From: Porphyromonas canoris
GTDB taxonomy: Bacteria; Bacteroidota; Bacteroidia; Bacteroidales; Porphyromonadaceae
NCBI RefSeq assembly: GCF_000769115.1
Contig: NZ_JQZV01000013.1
Location: 684,832 to 748,831, forward strand
Length of the DNA stretch: 64,000 nucleotides
Direction: 5' to 3'
Under the pieces are notes generated by a model. It was not told where the DNA came from. It was given only the letters and a program-made list of their open reading frames with translations, and ran no database searches. The first letter of the stretch is position 1. Every line of letters begins with the position of its first letter. Both the position numbers and the translations under genes were made by a program. Positions 52,363-62,172 of this stretch are shown in pieces.

Positions 52363-52851
52363 ATTTTACACCAATTAACGCAAAAACAGCCCCTAAATCC
52401 GACCGAGAGGAGAAAAGTTCTCGAATACGATATTTTTATATATTGCTGTTTATGAGTGATTTATGGCTTATTGTTCACTTCTGATCTGTAACAAGGTGTG
52501 GAGAGATTCGCATTTTTCGGAGCTTTTTCTGACTTCATTTTTATATAAAAACTCCCTTGAAAAGTCTGCTCAATCAGCCCCCAAAAAAGGAGAATAAATA
52601 CTATTAAGATTGCTATGGAGATATACTATTTTTATTCCCTATGGCAGGGATTTATCCTGTGCCTATTTATAAATCTGTTCTTTCCGTTTTTCTCTTCCTG
52701 TTTCTCTTTTCCTATCTCAGAGATATGTGCCCGCTCATCCCGGAGGAAGAAGTCTTGATCTGTTTTTGTGTTTTTGGGGAAAGACTTTTTCATTGGTAAG
52801 GGGATTTGTCTCATGCTTTTTTCTGTTGTCCGATGCGTAAAGGGGATAGTT

Positions 52852-52886
52852 ATATGTAGGTATTTTAGGTCGGATTTTACCTATAT
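52852..52886. promoter_or_regulatory. Imperfect dyad upstream of the TonB receptor gene
   Basis: ATATGTAGGTA at 52852-52862 is nearly repeated in inverse as TACCTATAT at 52878-52886, with an internal TTTTAGG-type stretch. It lies 44 bases upstream of the receptor start and may be an operator, possibly for a metal-responsive regulator; this is only positional inference. Confidence 0.35.
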
Positions 52887-52929
52887 GTTGTGATTTTTGA
52901 CCATGTGAACTCTTTCTAAATTCGCCCTG

Positions 52930-55686
52930 ATGAAAAGTATGTATCTGCTATGGGCTTTTATTCTCGCTTCTGTTGTATGGTGTGGCGTGAGTGTTGCTGC
53001 TGAACAAAAAGAGGTAGCAAAGCCTTCCCATATCTTTAAGGCGATCGTCTTGGATGCTGAGACGAAGGCAGCTTTGTCCATGGCAAGGGTGGAGGTTGAG
53101 GAGTTGGAGCTGCGTTTAAGAACGGGCTCGGATGGGCGGTTTCAGATACGTCTGTTCCGGCCAAATAAGAGATACACGCTTCGGATATCCTATTTGGGAT
53201 ACAAGTCTCACGAGTCTGTGGTTACGCTTGCCGGTGACAAAGAGGTTACCTTTATGCTTCATCCCTCCTCTTATGCTCTGGAAGGCGTTCAGGTGCAGGG
53301 TAGAAGATCCACCAAACAGACAGGTCATACCAAAATCAGTAAGACGGCTCTCGACTATCTGCAGCCGACCGGACTGCAGGATGCTCTCCTTCTCACTCCG
53401 GGTGGTCTCGTGCGTAATCCGGGACTTAGGGGCGTTCAGCAGATTCAGATGAGAGAGACAAGAAACTCCGTAAATAGTGCTTTGGGAACGGCTATCGTGT
53501 TGGACGATGCTCCTATATCCAATGATGCCAACCTGCAAGGGATGGGAAATCATAATCAAGCCCTGTCCGAAAAAAGTACCATGAACAGAGGGATAGACCT
53601 CCGAGAGATATCCATAGACCATATAGAGAGTATAGAAGTGATACAGGGAATCCCCTCCGTGAGGTATGGAAACCTCACCAGCGGAGTGGTTGTCCTGAAT
53701 ACGAAAGTAGGACGAAGCCCTTGGGAGATCAGAGCTCAAGCCGATCCCTATACCAAACTCTTCTCTTTGGGCAAAGGGTATAACCTGAACAGGGAACACA
53801 ACTTCTACGGAGGAGTGGACTACGCACACTCTTTGGGCAATATCGTCAGTCCCATATCGGGCTATCGCCGTATAACGGCACTTCTTAAACATTCATACTC
53901 CGGACGAGGAGAGTGGAAGCCTAATACCTCTTTGTCTTTTGCTTATACGGGTACATTGGATCAGAAGAAGTTTGATCCGGAGATCATGACTTCTCGTGAG
54001 ATTTATCGTAACACTTACGACCGCTTCACGCTGAACGGACGCTTCTCTCTTCGTCCTCAGACAAATCTTATAGAGCAGATAGAAGGTACTTTGTCTCTTT
54101 CTTATACTCACGATTTGGTAGATCAGGAGAGATACATATCGCCTCAAAGCACACTTGTACAGCCTATACTGAAAGAGACCGGAGAGGGTGAAGGGGCTTA
54201 TCTTCCGCCGACATATTTCTCTGTATTCAAGACAGATGGCAGACCGTTCGAGCTTTTCTCTCAGGTAAGATCCACTCATCGTTTTATGCGTGAGCAGTGG
54301 AGTGGTACTCTGATGCTGGGTGCGGAGCTGCGTGTCGAGAAAAACTTCGGCTTGGGAGCAGTCTACGATCCTCTTTTACCTCCTAATCCCGGTTCGTCTT
54401 TATCTTCTCGTCCCATCGCATATAGAGATATTCCTGCAAGAGTACCTCTCGCTCTTTTTGCCGAGCAGACGCTTAGACACTATTTCGGAAACGGGTGGAA
54501 AGGAGAAGTTCGTGCCGGATTAAGAGCCACTCAAGAGCTAGCTCTCCGGAATACAGACCGCTATCTTTCCGAACGATTTCTGATAGAGCCGAGAGCGCAG
54601 ATATCCGTTACAGCTCCGGAGATTAAGATTGCAGGCTCGAGCTTTAGAAGCAGTATCTTCGGAGGATATGGGCGTCATTTGAAGATGCCAACCTTAGGAT
54701 ACCTCTATCCAGAAAGGGCATATATGGATTTTGTCGAGGCCAACTACTACCATGAGAAACCGGAAAACAGACTCTTATGGGTGCGTACTTATGTGGTGGA
54801 TCGCGTCAATAGCTCGCTTCGCCCGAATAGAGAGGATAAGTTTGAACTTGGTGTGAATATGAGTTGGAAGGAGGCAGAGTTGAGCATCAATCTGTTCAGA
54901 CATCTTACTACTGCCGGATTTGAAAATCGCACACAACTTGCCTATACGCCATACAACAGATACACCTATGACGGTGTAGTGGGAGAGGGAAAGCCCACAC
55001 TGGATCTTTTCAACAAGGAGAGAATAGATATGACTTCCGGATATTCTACTCCCGACAACAGCGTCAAAGTGCTTAAAAGGGGAGTGGAATACTTGCTTCG
55101 TTTCCCCAGAATAGAGAGTCTTAAGACCAACATCACGGTACAAGGTTCATGGTATAAGACTCTCTATGGTAATAGTCTGCCTACCGCTTACAGACCTTCG
55201 GAAATATTCAATGGAAGGAGCTACCCTTACGTAGGATTCTATGAAGGGCGAAATGATACGGATACCGAGAGACTTCATACTCTTGTGCGTACAGATACTC
55301 ACATCCCTTACCTTAAGATGATATTCTCTTGCAATATTCAGACGATTTGGTTTACTGCTCGACAAGATTTGCCTTATGGCGGAATGCCGGTATATTGGGT
55401 AGATGAGTATGGAAAACAACACGAGGGAAGTACGCTCGATAAAAACGATCCGTTGCAGAAGCGACTCTTTATCCCGGTACCGAACCATCTGTTTGAACGC
55501 TGGACAGAACCTCTCTCTGCTTCTCTTAATCTGAAAATGACGAAAGAGATAGGAAAGAGATTGAAGGTCTCTTTCTATGTAAACAATCTGATCACTTACG
55601 ATCCGATATACGAGTCTAACCTTAAAACAACACACCAGGCATGGCGTACTCCATTCTTTGGAAGCGAGATCCGGCTACGTCTATAA
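52930..55686 (+). CDS. TonB-dependent outer membrane receptor with CarboxypepD_reg-like domain
   Basis: A 918-residue outer-membrane receptor. A signal peptide (about 1-24) is followed by a carboxypeptidase-regulatory-like domain (about 36-115, FKAIVLDAETKAALSMARVEVEE ... LRISYLGYKSHESVV, given in part), a plug domain (about 125-260, GLRGVQQIQMRETRNS, AIVLDDAPIS, IESIEVIQGIPSVRYG) and a long beta-barrel ending in a terminal aromatic/hydrophobic strand (GSEIRLRL). It is the first gene of a six-gene locus. The substrate is not evident; similar loci are thought to serve iron or heme acquisition, which I cannot confirm here. Confidence 0.92.
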   Translation: MKSMYLLWAFILASVVWCGVSVAAEQKEVAKPSHIFKAIVLDAETKAALSMARVEVEELELRLRTGSDGRFQIRLFRPNKRYTLRISYLGYKSHESVVTLAGDKEVTFMLHPSSYALEGVQVQGRRSTKQTGHTKISKTALDYLQPTGLQDALLLTPGGLVRNPGLRGVQQIQMRETRNSVNSALGTAIVLDDAPISNDANLQGMGNHNQALSEKSTMNRGIDLREISIDHIESIEVIQGIPSVRYGNLTSGVVVLNTKVGRSPWEIRAQADPYTKLFSLGKGYNLNREHNFYGGVDYAHSLGNIVSPISGYRRITALLKHSYSGRGEWKPNTSLSFAYTGTLDQKKFDPEIMTSREIYRNTYDRFTLNGRFSLRPQTNLIEQIEGTLSLSYTHDLVDQERYISPQSTLVQPILKETGEGEGAYLPPTYFSVFKTDGRPFELFSQVRSTHRFMREQWSGTLMLGAELRVEKNFGLGAVYDPLLPPNPGSSLSSRPIAYRDIPARVPLALFAEQTLRHYFGNGWKGEVRAGLRATQELALRNTDRYLSERFLIEPRAQISVTAPEIKIAGSSFRSSIFGGYGRHLKMPTLGYLYPERAYMDFVEANYYHEKPENRLLWVRTYVVDRVNSSLRPNREDKFELGVNMSWKEAELSINLFRHLTTAGFENRTQLAYTPYNRYTYDGVVGEGKPTLDLFNKERIDMTSGYSTPDNSVKVLKRGVEYLLRFPRIESLKTNITVQGSWYKTLYGNSLPTAYRPSEIFNGRSYPYVGFYEGRNDTDTERLHTLVRTDTHIPYLKMIFSCNIQTIWFTARQDLPYGGMPVYWVDEYGKQHEGSTLDKNDPLQKRLFIPVPNHLFERWTEPLSASLNLKMTKEIGKRLKVSFYVNNLITYDPIYESNLKTTHQAWRTPFFGSEIRLRL

Positions 55687-55729
55687 ATGAACTACTAATC
55701 TTTTAATCATAAACTGTAAAACAAAATTC

Positions 55730-57178
55730 ATGAAACAGATTAAATTTCTTTTGGTTGCTATGCTGATAGCTTTAGCAACAGTGGGATGTAAGAAAGACCA
55801 CGAAGAGATTATTTACAAGAATCTTCTTGTTTCTTTTACTCTTCCCGAAAATGTTGAGGGTAATCTTGACAACGTAACACTCAAGTTTGTAAACAAGAGC
55901 ACAAATCAGGAGATTGTTCTGAATAATCTCAAAAGCAACGAGAAGCAGACGGTAAAACTTCAGCTTGGCAACTATGATATCAGCGCAGAAGGAAGCAAAG
56001 ATGCTAAACACAAGTATAGTGCAGCCATCGACAACTTCGCTATAACAGAAAAGCTGACAGAACTTTCCATCGATCTTAAAAGAGAGATACCCGAAAATAC
56101 CGTTGTGGTAAACTTTTCTTTCAGAATGCCTGAAGGGGATAAGAATATCTTGGATAACATCTCGCTTAAAATCCTTAACAAGGATACCGGCAAGGAGATT
56201 CTAATAACAGGTATCAAGGGAGATAAGAAGGTAGAAGAGCTAATCCCTTATGGTGTGTACGACATCACGGCAGAGGGTAGCGTTAAAACAACATACACAT
56301 ACACAGCTTTACTTTCCAACGTGGCTATTACTCCGAAGAGTGATAATATCGTAATGGATATGTTGCTTAGCCATACTGGTAGTACATTTGTGATAAGTGA
56401 GATATTTTACAGTGGTGCCACAAATAATGAGACAAAGAAGTCTTATAACTTTGCGCACTACCTTATTCTCCGTAACAATTCGGATGTAACTCTATACGCA
56501 GATAAGCTGGTTTTTGTAGGGACTGCTTCAAACACTAAGATCTCAAGTGATAAATATCGTGAATATCTGCCTAATGAAGTTGTTGCCGACTTTGCATTCA
56601 TGATACCGGGAGATGGGACAAAGTATCCTGTGGAACCGGGTAAGGAGATTGTGATCTGTATGGAGGCTAAGAATCATAATGAGATTGCAAGCAATGCTCC
56701 GAACTTGTCGAAGAAAGCAAACTTCGAGTGGTTTGAGCCTAATGATCTTTATCAGTTAACAGACAATCCTGATGTTCCTAACATGGAGATCATTTTCAAA
56801 ACGAGTAGAACTATTACAGCTTTGCACTCAAGAGGCTTTACATCTTACTTTATCTTCAAGTTGAACATGAGCAAGGAAGAGTTGTTTGAGAAGCATGCAA
56901 AGATGTTCCCATTCCCTAATCCTACTATTCCTCCCATTAAGAGACCTGTAATTCCTACTTCTTGGATATTGGATGGTGTGGAACTTTTCAACGCTGAAAA
57001 CGGTATAACAAAAGCATTGCCATCGTCTGTGGATAAGTCTCATACTTTCTGTTCCGAGACAGGTAAAGGATTCACCATACAGCGTAAGACAACAAACAAG
57101 GACAATCGCGTTGTATGCGTAGATACCAACGACTCTAAGAATGACTTTGAAAGAGATAAACCATCTTCTCTTCTGTAA
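55730..57178 (+). CDS. DUF4876-family lipoprotein
   Basis: A 482-residue exported lipoprotein with lipobox VGC after a hydrophobic signal. Two tandem immunoglobulin-like repeats are visible (about 25-120 and 122-215), each with a ...LDN(V/I)-L-K...K.TG/N.EI pattern and ending YDI(S/T)AEGS. The larger C-terminal domain has FVISEIFYSGATNNETKKSY and HYLILRNNSDVTLYADKL, the DUF4876 core. It probably sits at the cell surface as partner of the TonB receptor just upstream (43-base gap). Confidence 0.85.
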   Translation: MKQIKFLLVAMLIALATVGCKKDHEEIIYKNLLVSFTLPENVEGNLDNVTLKFVNKSTNQEIVLNNLKSNEKQTVKLQLGNYDISAEGSKDAKHKYSAAIDNFAITEKLTELSIDLKREIPENTVVVNFSFRMPEGDKNILDNISLKILNKDTGKEILITGIKGDKKVEELIPYGVYDITAEGSVKTTYTYTALLSNVAITPKSDNIVMDMLLSHTGSTFVISEIFYSGATNNETKKSYNFAHYLILRNNSDVTLYADKLVFVGTASNTKISSDKYREYLPNEVVADFAFMIPGDGTKYPVEPGKEIVICMEAKNHNEIASNAPNLSKKANFEWFEPNDLYQLTDNPDVPNMEIIFKTSRTITALHSRGFTSYFIFKLNMSKEELFEKHAKMFPFPNPTIPPIKRPVIPTSWILDGVELFNAENGITKALPSSVDKSHTFCSETGKGFTIQRKTTNKDNRVVCVDTNDSKNDFERDKPSSLL

Positions 57179-57213
57179 GTCGGGATAATCTATTTAACTA
57201 ACTCATTGAGCTG

Positions 57214-57244
57214 CCACCTCTTTCCGAATAAAGGGAAGAGGTGG
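57214..57244 (+). terminator. Hairpin between DUF4876 and DUF6850 genes
   Basis: A 12-bp stem with one mismatch (57214-57225 with 57233-57244) lies 35 bases after the DUF4876 stop. No T-run follows, so it may stabilise or attenuate the message rather than fully terminate. Confidence 0.5.
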
Positions 57245-57266
57245 ACTTGGCTTAAATAAAAAAGAT

Positions 57267-58856
57267 ATGGTATTGCTGAGACTCGTTCATCCAAACAGAA
57301 GAATAATATTTCTACTGCTGTCAGTCTTACTGGGAGTTTCATCTGTATCTCAGGTTTCAGGTCAGCAGAGGAGTTCTGCCTCTCTTCCGTCTACTCTTGA
57401 TTGGACTTGGAGAAGCGATTCTCTGCATTATCTTGTGGGTGAGCAGCTCCGGCTGCCCTCTCTTCTTGTTTTTGCTCCTAAGGGAAAACCATCCGATGTA
57501 GGAGTCTCTTATATCTCAAAAAGCTCTTATCCGAGCATCTTATCTTCTATTCCAAAGAGGGAAGATTCTTATCTTCTTTTTGCTCAAGGAGCAAAAGATA
57601 GCAGGCTGTTCTCCTTGAGAGGAATGGCACAATTCAGAAAAAAGAGAGAGCAAGAGCTATCGCACAATTTGAGCAATCACTCGGATCGTTTCTATCCATT
57701 CATTATAGCGGATACCGTAAGGCAGAATGCAAACTCCGAGATCTATACTCTCTCTTTTGATGCAGGATATAAACTGAATCGTCTTTTTTCTATCGGTCTT
57801 TCTGCCGGATACGAAGGAGAGATTCGGTATAGCAGGAAAGATCCGCGAGTTCAAAATCTATCTTCCACCGTTGATGGCGCATCTTCTGTAAGTTTGAATC
57901 TTAATCGTTTCGGCATCTTAACGGCAGGAACGGTAATACAAAAGGAGATACAGCAACTCAGTTATAGTGTTCTGGTGCCGCATTCATCCCAGCTCATTTA
58001 TATCATGAGACCTCTTGGAGAGTACAACTTCAGGTATTCAGGGAAAAATGATAACGGAGCTTACCGCCACAAATACACGGCTCTTTCCGGACGGGGAGCA
58101 TGGATATTGCCTTCCCGAAATGCTTTGCTCGGGTTCTCTTACCTCCGAACATCTTCCCGTTTAGAGACGAGAGACGCCGGTGTTTATCTCAGTGAACTTA
58201 GAGGGCGAAGCATCAGTACCGATTTTCAGGCAGATATTTGGTCTTGGAGCAGATCCCGTCTATCCCTGCACGGAACATACACAACACAAACCAAAGAGGG
58301 AGAAGAGAGAATCTACAAGAGGGTTCAGATAGACGAACACAGCTCTTTGACTAAACCGGTATTAGTCGCTTCTCAGCAGAGTTATGCCGAGTCTCAGTAT
58401 GATCTAACTGCCGGAATCAAGTGGCTGCAACATTTTCAAAACAGCATCTTTTCCACATCACTGGACTACGAGAAACAGCACTTTAATGCTCGTCATCTTA
58501 GTGAACCTCTTTTTTCATCCTTTGATAAAAGCAGCCTTTCTCCGGTATTGAGTCTGCGCTGGAAGAACCGGAACGAAACACTATACAGCCATACAATGTT
58601 CAGAAGCAGGCATCTTATCTCCGGACAACATGAACAGAAGCTCAATAAAGAGCAGCCCACATATATAATAGAGCGAGATCGTCTGCTCTTTAGGCGTGGA
58701 GCGGATGATGCTTATGCTCTTCAACAAGAGTTTCGGCTACCGGTCGGAGCGAAAAAACAAAATGCTGTGGTCTTGGGAGGAACAGTGCAGATTTTGCATT
58801 GGAGAGGATTAGGACAGGCTCTTGAAGGAACATGCAACATTGCATATTCATTCTAA
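57267..58856 (+). CDS. DUF6850-type outer membrane beta-barrel protein
   Basis: A 529-residue exported protein with a signal segment (about 14-32). The N-terminal region WTWRSDSLHYLVGEQLRLPS is followed by many amphipathic strands and ends in a typical barrel strand (GTCNIAYSF, aromatic C-terminus). This layout matches DUF6850 proteins found beside DUF4876 and TonB genes in Bacteroidetes. Its role in the locus is unknown. Confidence 0.75.
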   Translation: MVLLRLVHPNRRIIFLLLSVLLGVSSVSQVSGQQRSSASLPSTLDWTWRSDSLHYLVGEQLRLPSLLVFAPKGKPSDVGVSYISKSSYPSILSSIPKREDSYLLFAQGAKDSRLFSLRGMAQFRKKREQELSHNLSNHSDRFYPFIIADTVRQNANSEIYTLSFDAGYKLNRLFSIGLSAGYEGEIRYSRKDPRVQNLSSTVDGASSVSLNLNRFGILTAGTVIQKEIQQLSYSVLVPHSSQLIYIMRPLGEYNFRYSGKNDNGAYRHKYTALSGRGAWILPSRNALLGFSYLRTSSRLETRDAGVYLSELRGRSISTDFQADIWSWSRSRLSLHGTYTTQTKEGEERIYKRVQIDEHSSLTKPVLVASQQSYAESQYDLTAGIKWLQHFQNSIFSTSLDYEKQHFNARHLSEPLFSSFDKSSLSPVLSLRWKNRNETLYSHTMFRSRHLISGQHEQKLNKEQPTYIIERDRLLFRRGADDAYALQQEFRLPVGAKKQNAVVLGGTVQILHWRGLGQALEGTCNIAYSF

Positions 58857-58925
58857 TTATCCGAAGACTTCCGACACATTTTTGTATTCAAAGTTTATCA
58901 CTTATTGTGTATTACAATCACTTTT

Positions 58926-59816
58926 ATGTCTAATGTTATTGAGTGTAAGCAGTTGTCTCATGCTTACGGCAAGCGTATCATCTACGAAAATCTCAACTTC
59001 TCTGTTCCTCAGGGACGAATCATGGGATTATTGGGAAAGAATGGAACAGGAAAGACGACAACCATAAACATCCTGAACGGTTACCTGAAGCCTCTTTCCG
59101 GATCTTGTACCATTTTTGGAGAAGAGTGTCACAGACTTACTCCTGCTACTAAAGCCCGTATAGGACTTTTGATAGAGGGGCACGTTCAGTACAACTTTAT
59201 GCGTATAGAGCAGTTGGAGCGTTTTTACAGCGCATTCTATCCGGCTTGGAATAGTGAAATATATCATACACTCACTTCCAGACTAAAGGTCAATCCTCGC
59301 CAGACCATAGGCTCAATGAGTAACGGTCAGCGTTCTCAAGTGGCCCTTGGTGTAGTATTGGCTCAAGAGCCGGATCTGCTTATCCTTGACGACTTTTCGC
59401 TCGGATTGGATCCCGGTTACCGCAGACTCTTTACCGATATACTGAAAGAGTACACAGCCGGAACGCAGAAAACCATCTTTTTGACCTCCCATATCATACA
59501 GGATATGGAGAGACTCATAGACGATTGTATCGTAATGGGATATGGAGGTATCATTGTACAGAAGAGTGTAGGCGAGCTTATGGAGAGATTCAGACGCTAT
59601 ACCTTTGAGTGGAACCATGATGATCTGCCACAGCATGAAGCATTGTACCAGCCGTCGAGGCTGTTAAGTAAGCGGGTCGAACTCTTTAGTTTCTTACCCT
59701 CCCAAGAGATAGAACAGCTTCTTACTACCCTTTCCGGAGGAGAGAGGGTCATAGTAGAAGAAGAGCGTAACCTCTCATTGGAAGATATCTTCATAGGTCT
59801 TACCGGTAAATATTAA
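58926..59816 (+). CDS. ABC transporter ATP-binding protein
   Basis: A 296-residue ABC ATPase. Walker A is GKNGTGKTT, the signature is MSNGQRSQ and Walker B reads LLILDDFSLGLDP, where the usual catalytic glutamate (DE) is aspartate (DD). The switch histidine is in FLTSHIIQD. A C-terminal extension of about 70 residues is present, as in ABC-2-type exporters. The ATG at 58926 is preferred to an earlier in-frame codon. The permease follows after 11 bases. Confidence 0.9.
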   Translation: MSNVIECKQLSHAYGKRIIYENLNFSVPQGRIMGLLGKNGTGKTTTINILNGYLKPLSGSCTIFGEECHRLTPATKARIGLLIEGHVQYNFMRIEQLERFYSAFYPAWNSEIYHTLTSRLKVNPRQTIGSMSNGQRSQVALGVVLAQEPDLLILDDFSLGLDPGYRRLFTDILKEYTAGTQKTIFLTSHIIQDMERLIDDCIVMGYGGIIVQKSVGELMERFRRYTFEWNHDDLPQHEALYQPSRLLSKRVELFSFLPSQEIEQLLTTLSGGERVIVEEERNLSLEDIFIGLTGKY

Positions 59817-59827
59817 CACAAAACAAG

Positions 59828-60508
59828 ATGAATCTATTTCGTTCCTTACTCTATAAAGAGTGGATTAAAACCAGGGTAACCACTGTGGTTCTTTTCCTTG
59901 CCGCTCTTCTTTTTCTTCTCTATACACTGTACAATTTTCATAGAGCACTGCGCATACAGGATGTTGCTCACTTATGGGGCGTGATGTTGGAGAGGGATGC
60001 CATTTTTGTGGATCGTCTCAGATATATTCCGATGATTCTTGGATTTGTTCTTGCCACTGCCCAAATGATTCCGGAAGTACTGCAAAAGAGATTGAAGCTG
60101 ACACTTCACCTGCCTCTTTCGGACATTAGAAGCACTTACTATATGTTGGCTTATGGAGCAAGTTTTATCTTCTCCTTTGTCTTATTATTGTTTTTGGGAT
60201 CTGCTATTTCTTACGGAATGTATCTTCCTTCAGAGCTTTTAGGGCGCATTCTCTATTCTCTTATCCCCTGGTGTATGGGTGGTTTTTCTTCCTATTTTCT
60301 CACCTCTTGGATCATTCTCGAAGGTAATATGCGTATGAGAGCTATAGCTCTTCTTATTTCTGTGGGGCTTCAGAGTCTCTTCTTTTTGGATACCGCGCCC
60401 GAAGCCTACACAATTGGAATGTTGGTTGTGCTTTCATCTATTCTCCTGTTTACGGCTCTTTTGCCTCTCTATGCAGTGTATCGTTTCAGGAGAGGATATG
60501 TCTATTAG
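59828..60508 (+). CDS. ABC-2-like membrane permease
   Basis: A 226-residue inner-membrane protein with about six hydrophobic segments. The start NLFRSLLYKEWIKTRVTTVV and the segment PEVLQKRLKLTLHLPLSDI are typical of ABC-2 permeases with a cytoplasmic coupling helix. It should form the transport unit with the preceding ATPase; the transported compound is unknown. Confidence 0.85.
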   Translation: MNLFRSLLYKEWIKTRVTTVVLFLAALLFLLYTLYNFHRALRIQDVAHLWGVMLERDAIFVDRLRYIPMILGFVLATAQMIPEVLQKRLKLTLHLPLSDIRSTYYMLAYGASFIFSFVLLLFLGSAISYGMYLPSELLGRILYSLIPWCMGGFSSYFLTSWIILEGNMRMRAIALLISVGLQSLFFLDTAPEAYTIGMLVVLSSILLFTALLPLYAVYRFRRGYVY

Positions 60509-60544
60509 TGTTCCTGTATCTTTCAAAAAAGACTTAGTATCATC

Positions 60545-61771
60545 ATGAAATATATAAGATTCATACTCATACCTGTTGCCATATTGCTGATGAGCTATTT
60601 TTTGCCACTGCTCTATGGTTATCTTTTTACTCGGTCGGATAAAGTCCCATTCGTTCTGTACAGTGAAGTGGAACAGACTTTTGTAAAAACCGAAGTGCAG
60701 GACGATAAACTTCTCAGAAGTACCATAGATGGGGCAAAAGAGTACACAGAGGTAGAGTTCGACAGCATCCTCCCCACTTTTTATGCGAGACAGCTGGTCG
60801 CGGATAATCGCTTTCCCGACACACTGCTGGGCAGAAAGATTAACTTCCAGGCTGTCCGAGCCACCAACTTTATTCACAGGTTTTCGCCTAAAGATATAAA
60901 CAGGACACCTCCAAAAGCCTATCAGCTGATCGAAAGTGCCTCCGGACGTGTCAATCTTAATCCGGCAGAAGATATTTTTGTATTTAGAAATCACAGAATT
61001 TGTTTCATCAATGGCAAAACCAATGCTCTTGATGAAGAAAAGAACGAACGCTTCAACTCCGTTTTTCTGAACTCCAATCTCTCTTTTCCTATATATAAGA
61101 CAGCCGGTAATGGAAACGCTCGAAAGGAGTATGACGAAGGTTATCTCCTGCTCGACTCCAAAGGTTCTCTCTTTCACTTCAAGCAGGTAGAGGGAAAACC
61201 CTATTTAGAGCAGATTGCCACAGAGAACCTTTCTGCTCCGATTCTATATATGGAGCTGTGCGGATTCACAGACCGTTCCAAGCTCGCCTACATCTATACC
61301 GAAGATGGCGCACTCTACTTCTTGAAGCATCAGCCATACTCGTTTCAGAAGGTGGATCTACCCAAACTCAAACACACCCAAGAAGGCTGGATGGCAATAG
61401 GGAATATGTTCTACACTACTTATCGTATTCAGCAAAACGATGGCGTCTCCTTTATTGCCATAGAGACCGAAAGTGGCAATCAGGTGGCGAGTCATACGAT
61501 CAAGTTTGAGACGGACAGGGTAGAGCAGATCGGCAAAATCCTTTTTCCTTTTCGTCTTACTTTCTCTTCGGGAGAGAGTACACGTATCTATCCGAGAGGC
61601 GAACTCGGCAATCTTTACACCCTTGCACTCTCTCTTGTCCTGGCTCTGATATATTTCATCCGGTATAGAAAGCGAGTTACCTTACCACTCTTAGCCCTAT
61701 CTTCCGCCTTGATTCTATTATCCGGAATTTATGGCTTCATGGCATTGATATTATTGGGAAAGAGATCTTAA
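60545..61771 (+). CDS. DUF4857-family membrane protein
   Basis: A 408-residue protein with one N-terminal membrane helix (about 5-27), a large extracytoplasmic domain (about 30-345) and two C-terminal helices (about 352-370 and 378-402). It matches the DUF4857 plan of proteins encoded next to ABC-2 genes in TonB/DUF4876 loci. It probably works with the ABC transporter as an auxiliary subunit. It is the last gene of the locus and is followed by a strong terminator. Confidence 0.8.
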   Translation: MKYIRFILIPVAILLMSYFLPLLYGYLFTRSDKVPFVLYSEVEQTFVKTEVQDDKLLRSTIDGAKEYTEVEFDSILPTFYARQLVADNRFPDTLLGRKINFQAVRATNFIHRFSPKDINRTPPKAYQLIESASGRVNLNPAEDIFVFRNHRICFINGKTNALDEEKNERFNSVFLNSNLSFPIYKTAGNGNARKEYDEGYLLLDSKGSLFHFKQVEGKPYLEQIATENLSAPILYMELCGFTDRSKLAYIYTEDGALYFLKHQPYSFQKVDLPKLKHTQEGWMAIGNMFYTTYRIQQNDGVSFIAIETESGNQVASHTIKFETDRVEQIGKILFPFRLTFSSGESTRIYPRGELGNLYTLALSLVLALIYFIRYRKRVTLPLLALSSALILLSGIYGFMALILLGKRS

Positions 61772-61839
61772 ATTTTCTTTATCGGATTACTCTTTAGTGG
61801 TTCACAAGGAACTCTCAAAAAGGAGTGTTTCCGGAAAGT

Positions 61840-61885
61840 CATCGGTCAAGAAAAATTATTCTTTCTTGACCGATGACTTTTTTAT
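61840..61885 (+). terminator. Terminator after the DUF4857 gene
   Basis: A 14-bp stem (CATCGGTCAAGAAA with its inverse TTTCTTGACCGATG) ends in a T-rich run (ACTTTTTTATT). Confidence 0.85.
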
Positions 61886-61925
61886 TAGAAGAGAATAATG
61901 AAAAAGGAAAACATCGTCTCTCAAT

Positions 61926-62172
61926 TCATTTTTATACATTCCGTCTCTTCTTCATCCCTTTTTCTATTTTGCTCGGAGGGGGTGTTTTCAGAGCATGAGC
62001 GAACTGTTAAATCTATCTCGTTTTATTAACATAAATTTCGATGCCTGTTAAGTAAAAACGGTAAACGAGCATATTCTTTCGGCTTAACGTGTTTAATTTT
62101 TCAATGAACACGTTTAGTGATTTCATTAAACACGTTTACCGGATTTGATTAACGTGTTTAGAAATTTTATTG
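61926..62172. repeat. Intergenic repeat element, copy B, with a four-unit 22-bp array
   Basis: Second copy of the element at 52102-52362. The 22-bp units begin at 62084, 62106, 62128 and 62150 and are nearly identical to those of copy A. It again follows a terminator directly. A third partial copy of the front part is at about 62447-62506. The gap 61772-62750 holds no credible gene apart from these repeats. Confidence 0.85.

Noticed and set aside
52278-52484. 68-codon frame in the intergenic repeat
   Set aside because: It is read through the 22-bp AACGTGTTTA units; the second copy of the element does not preserve the frame length.
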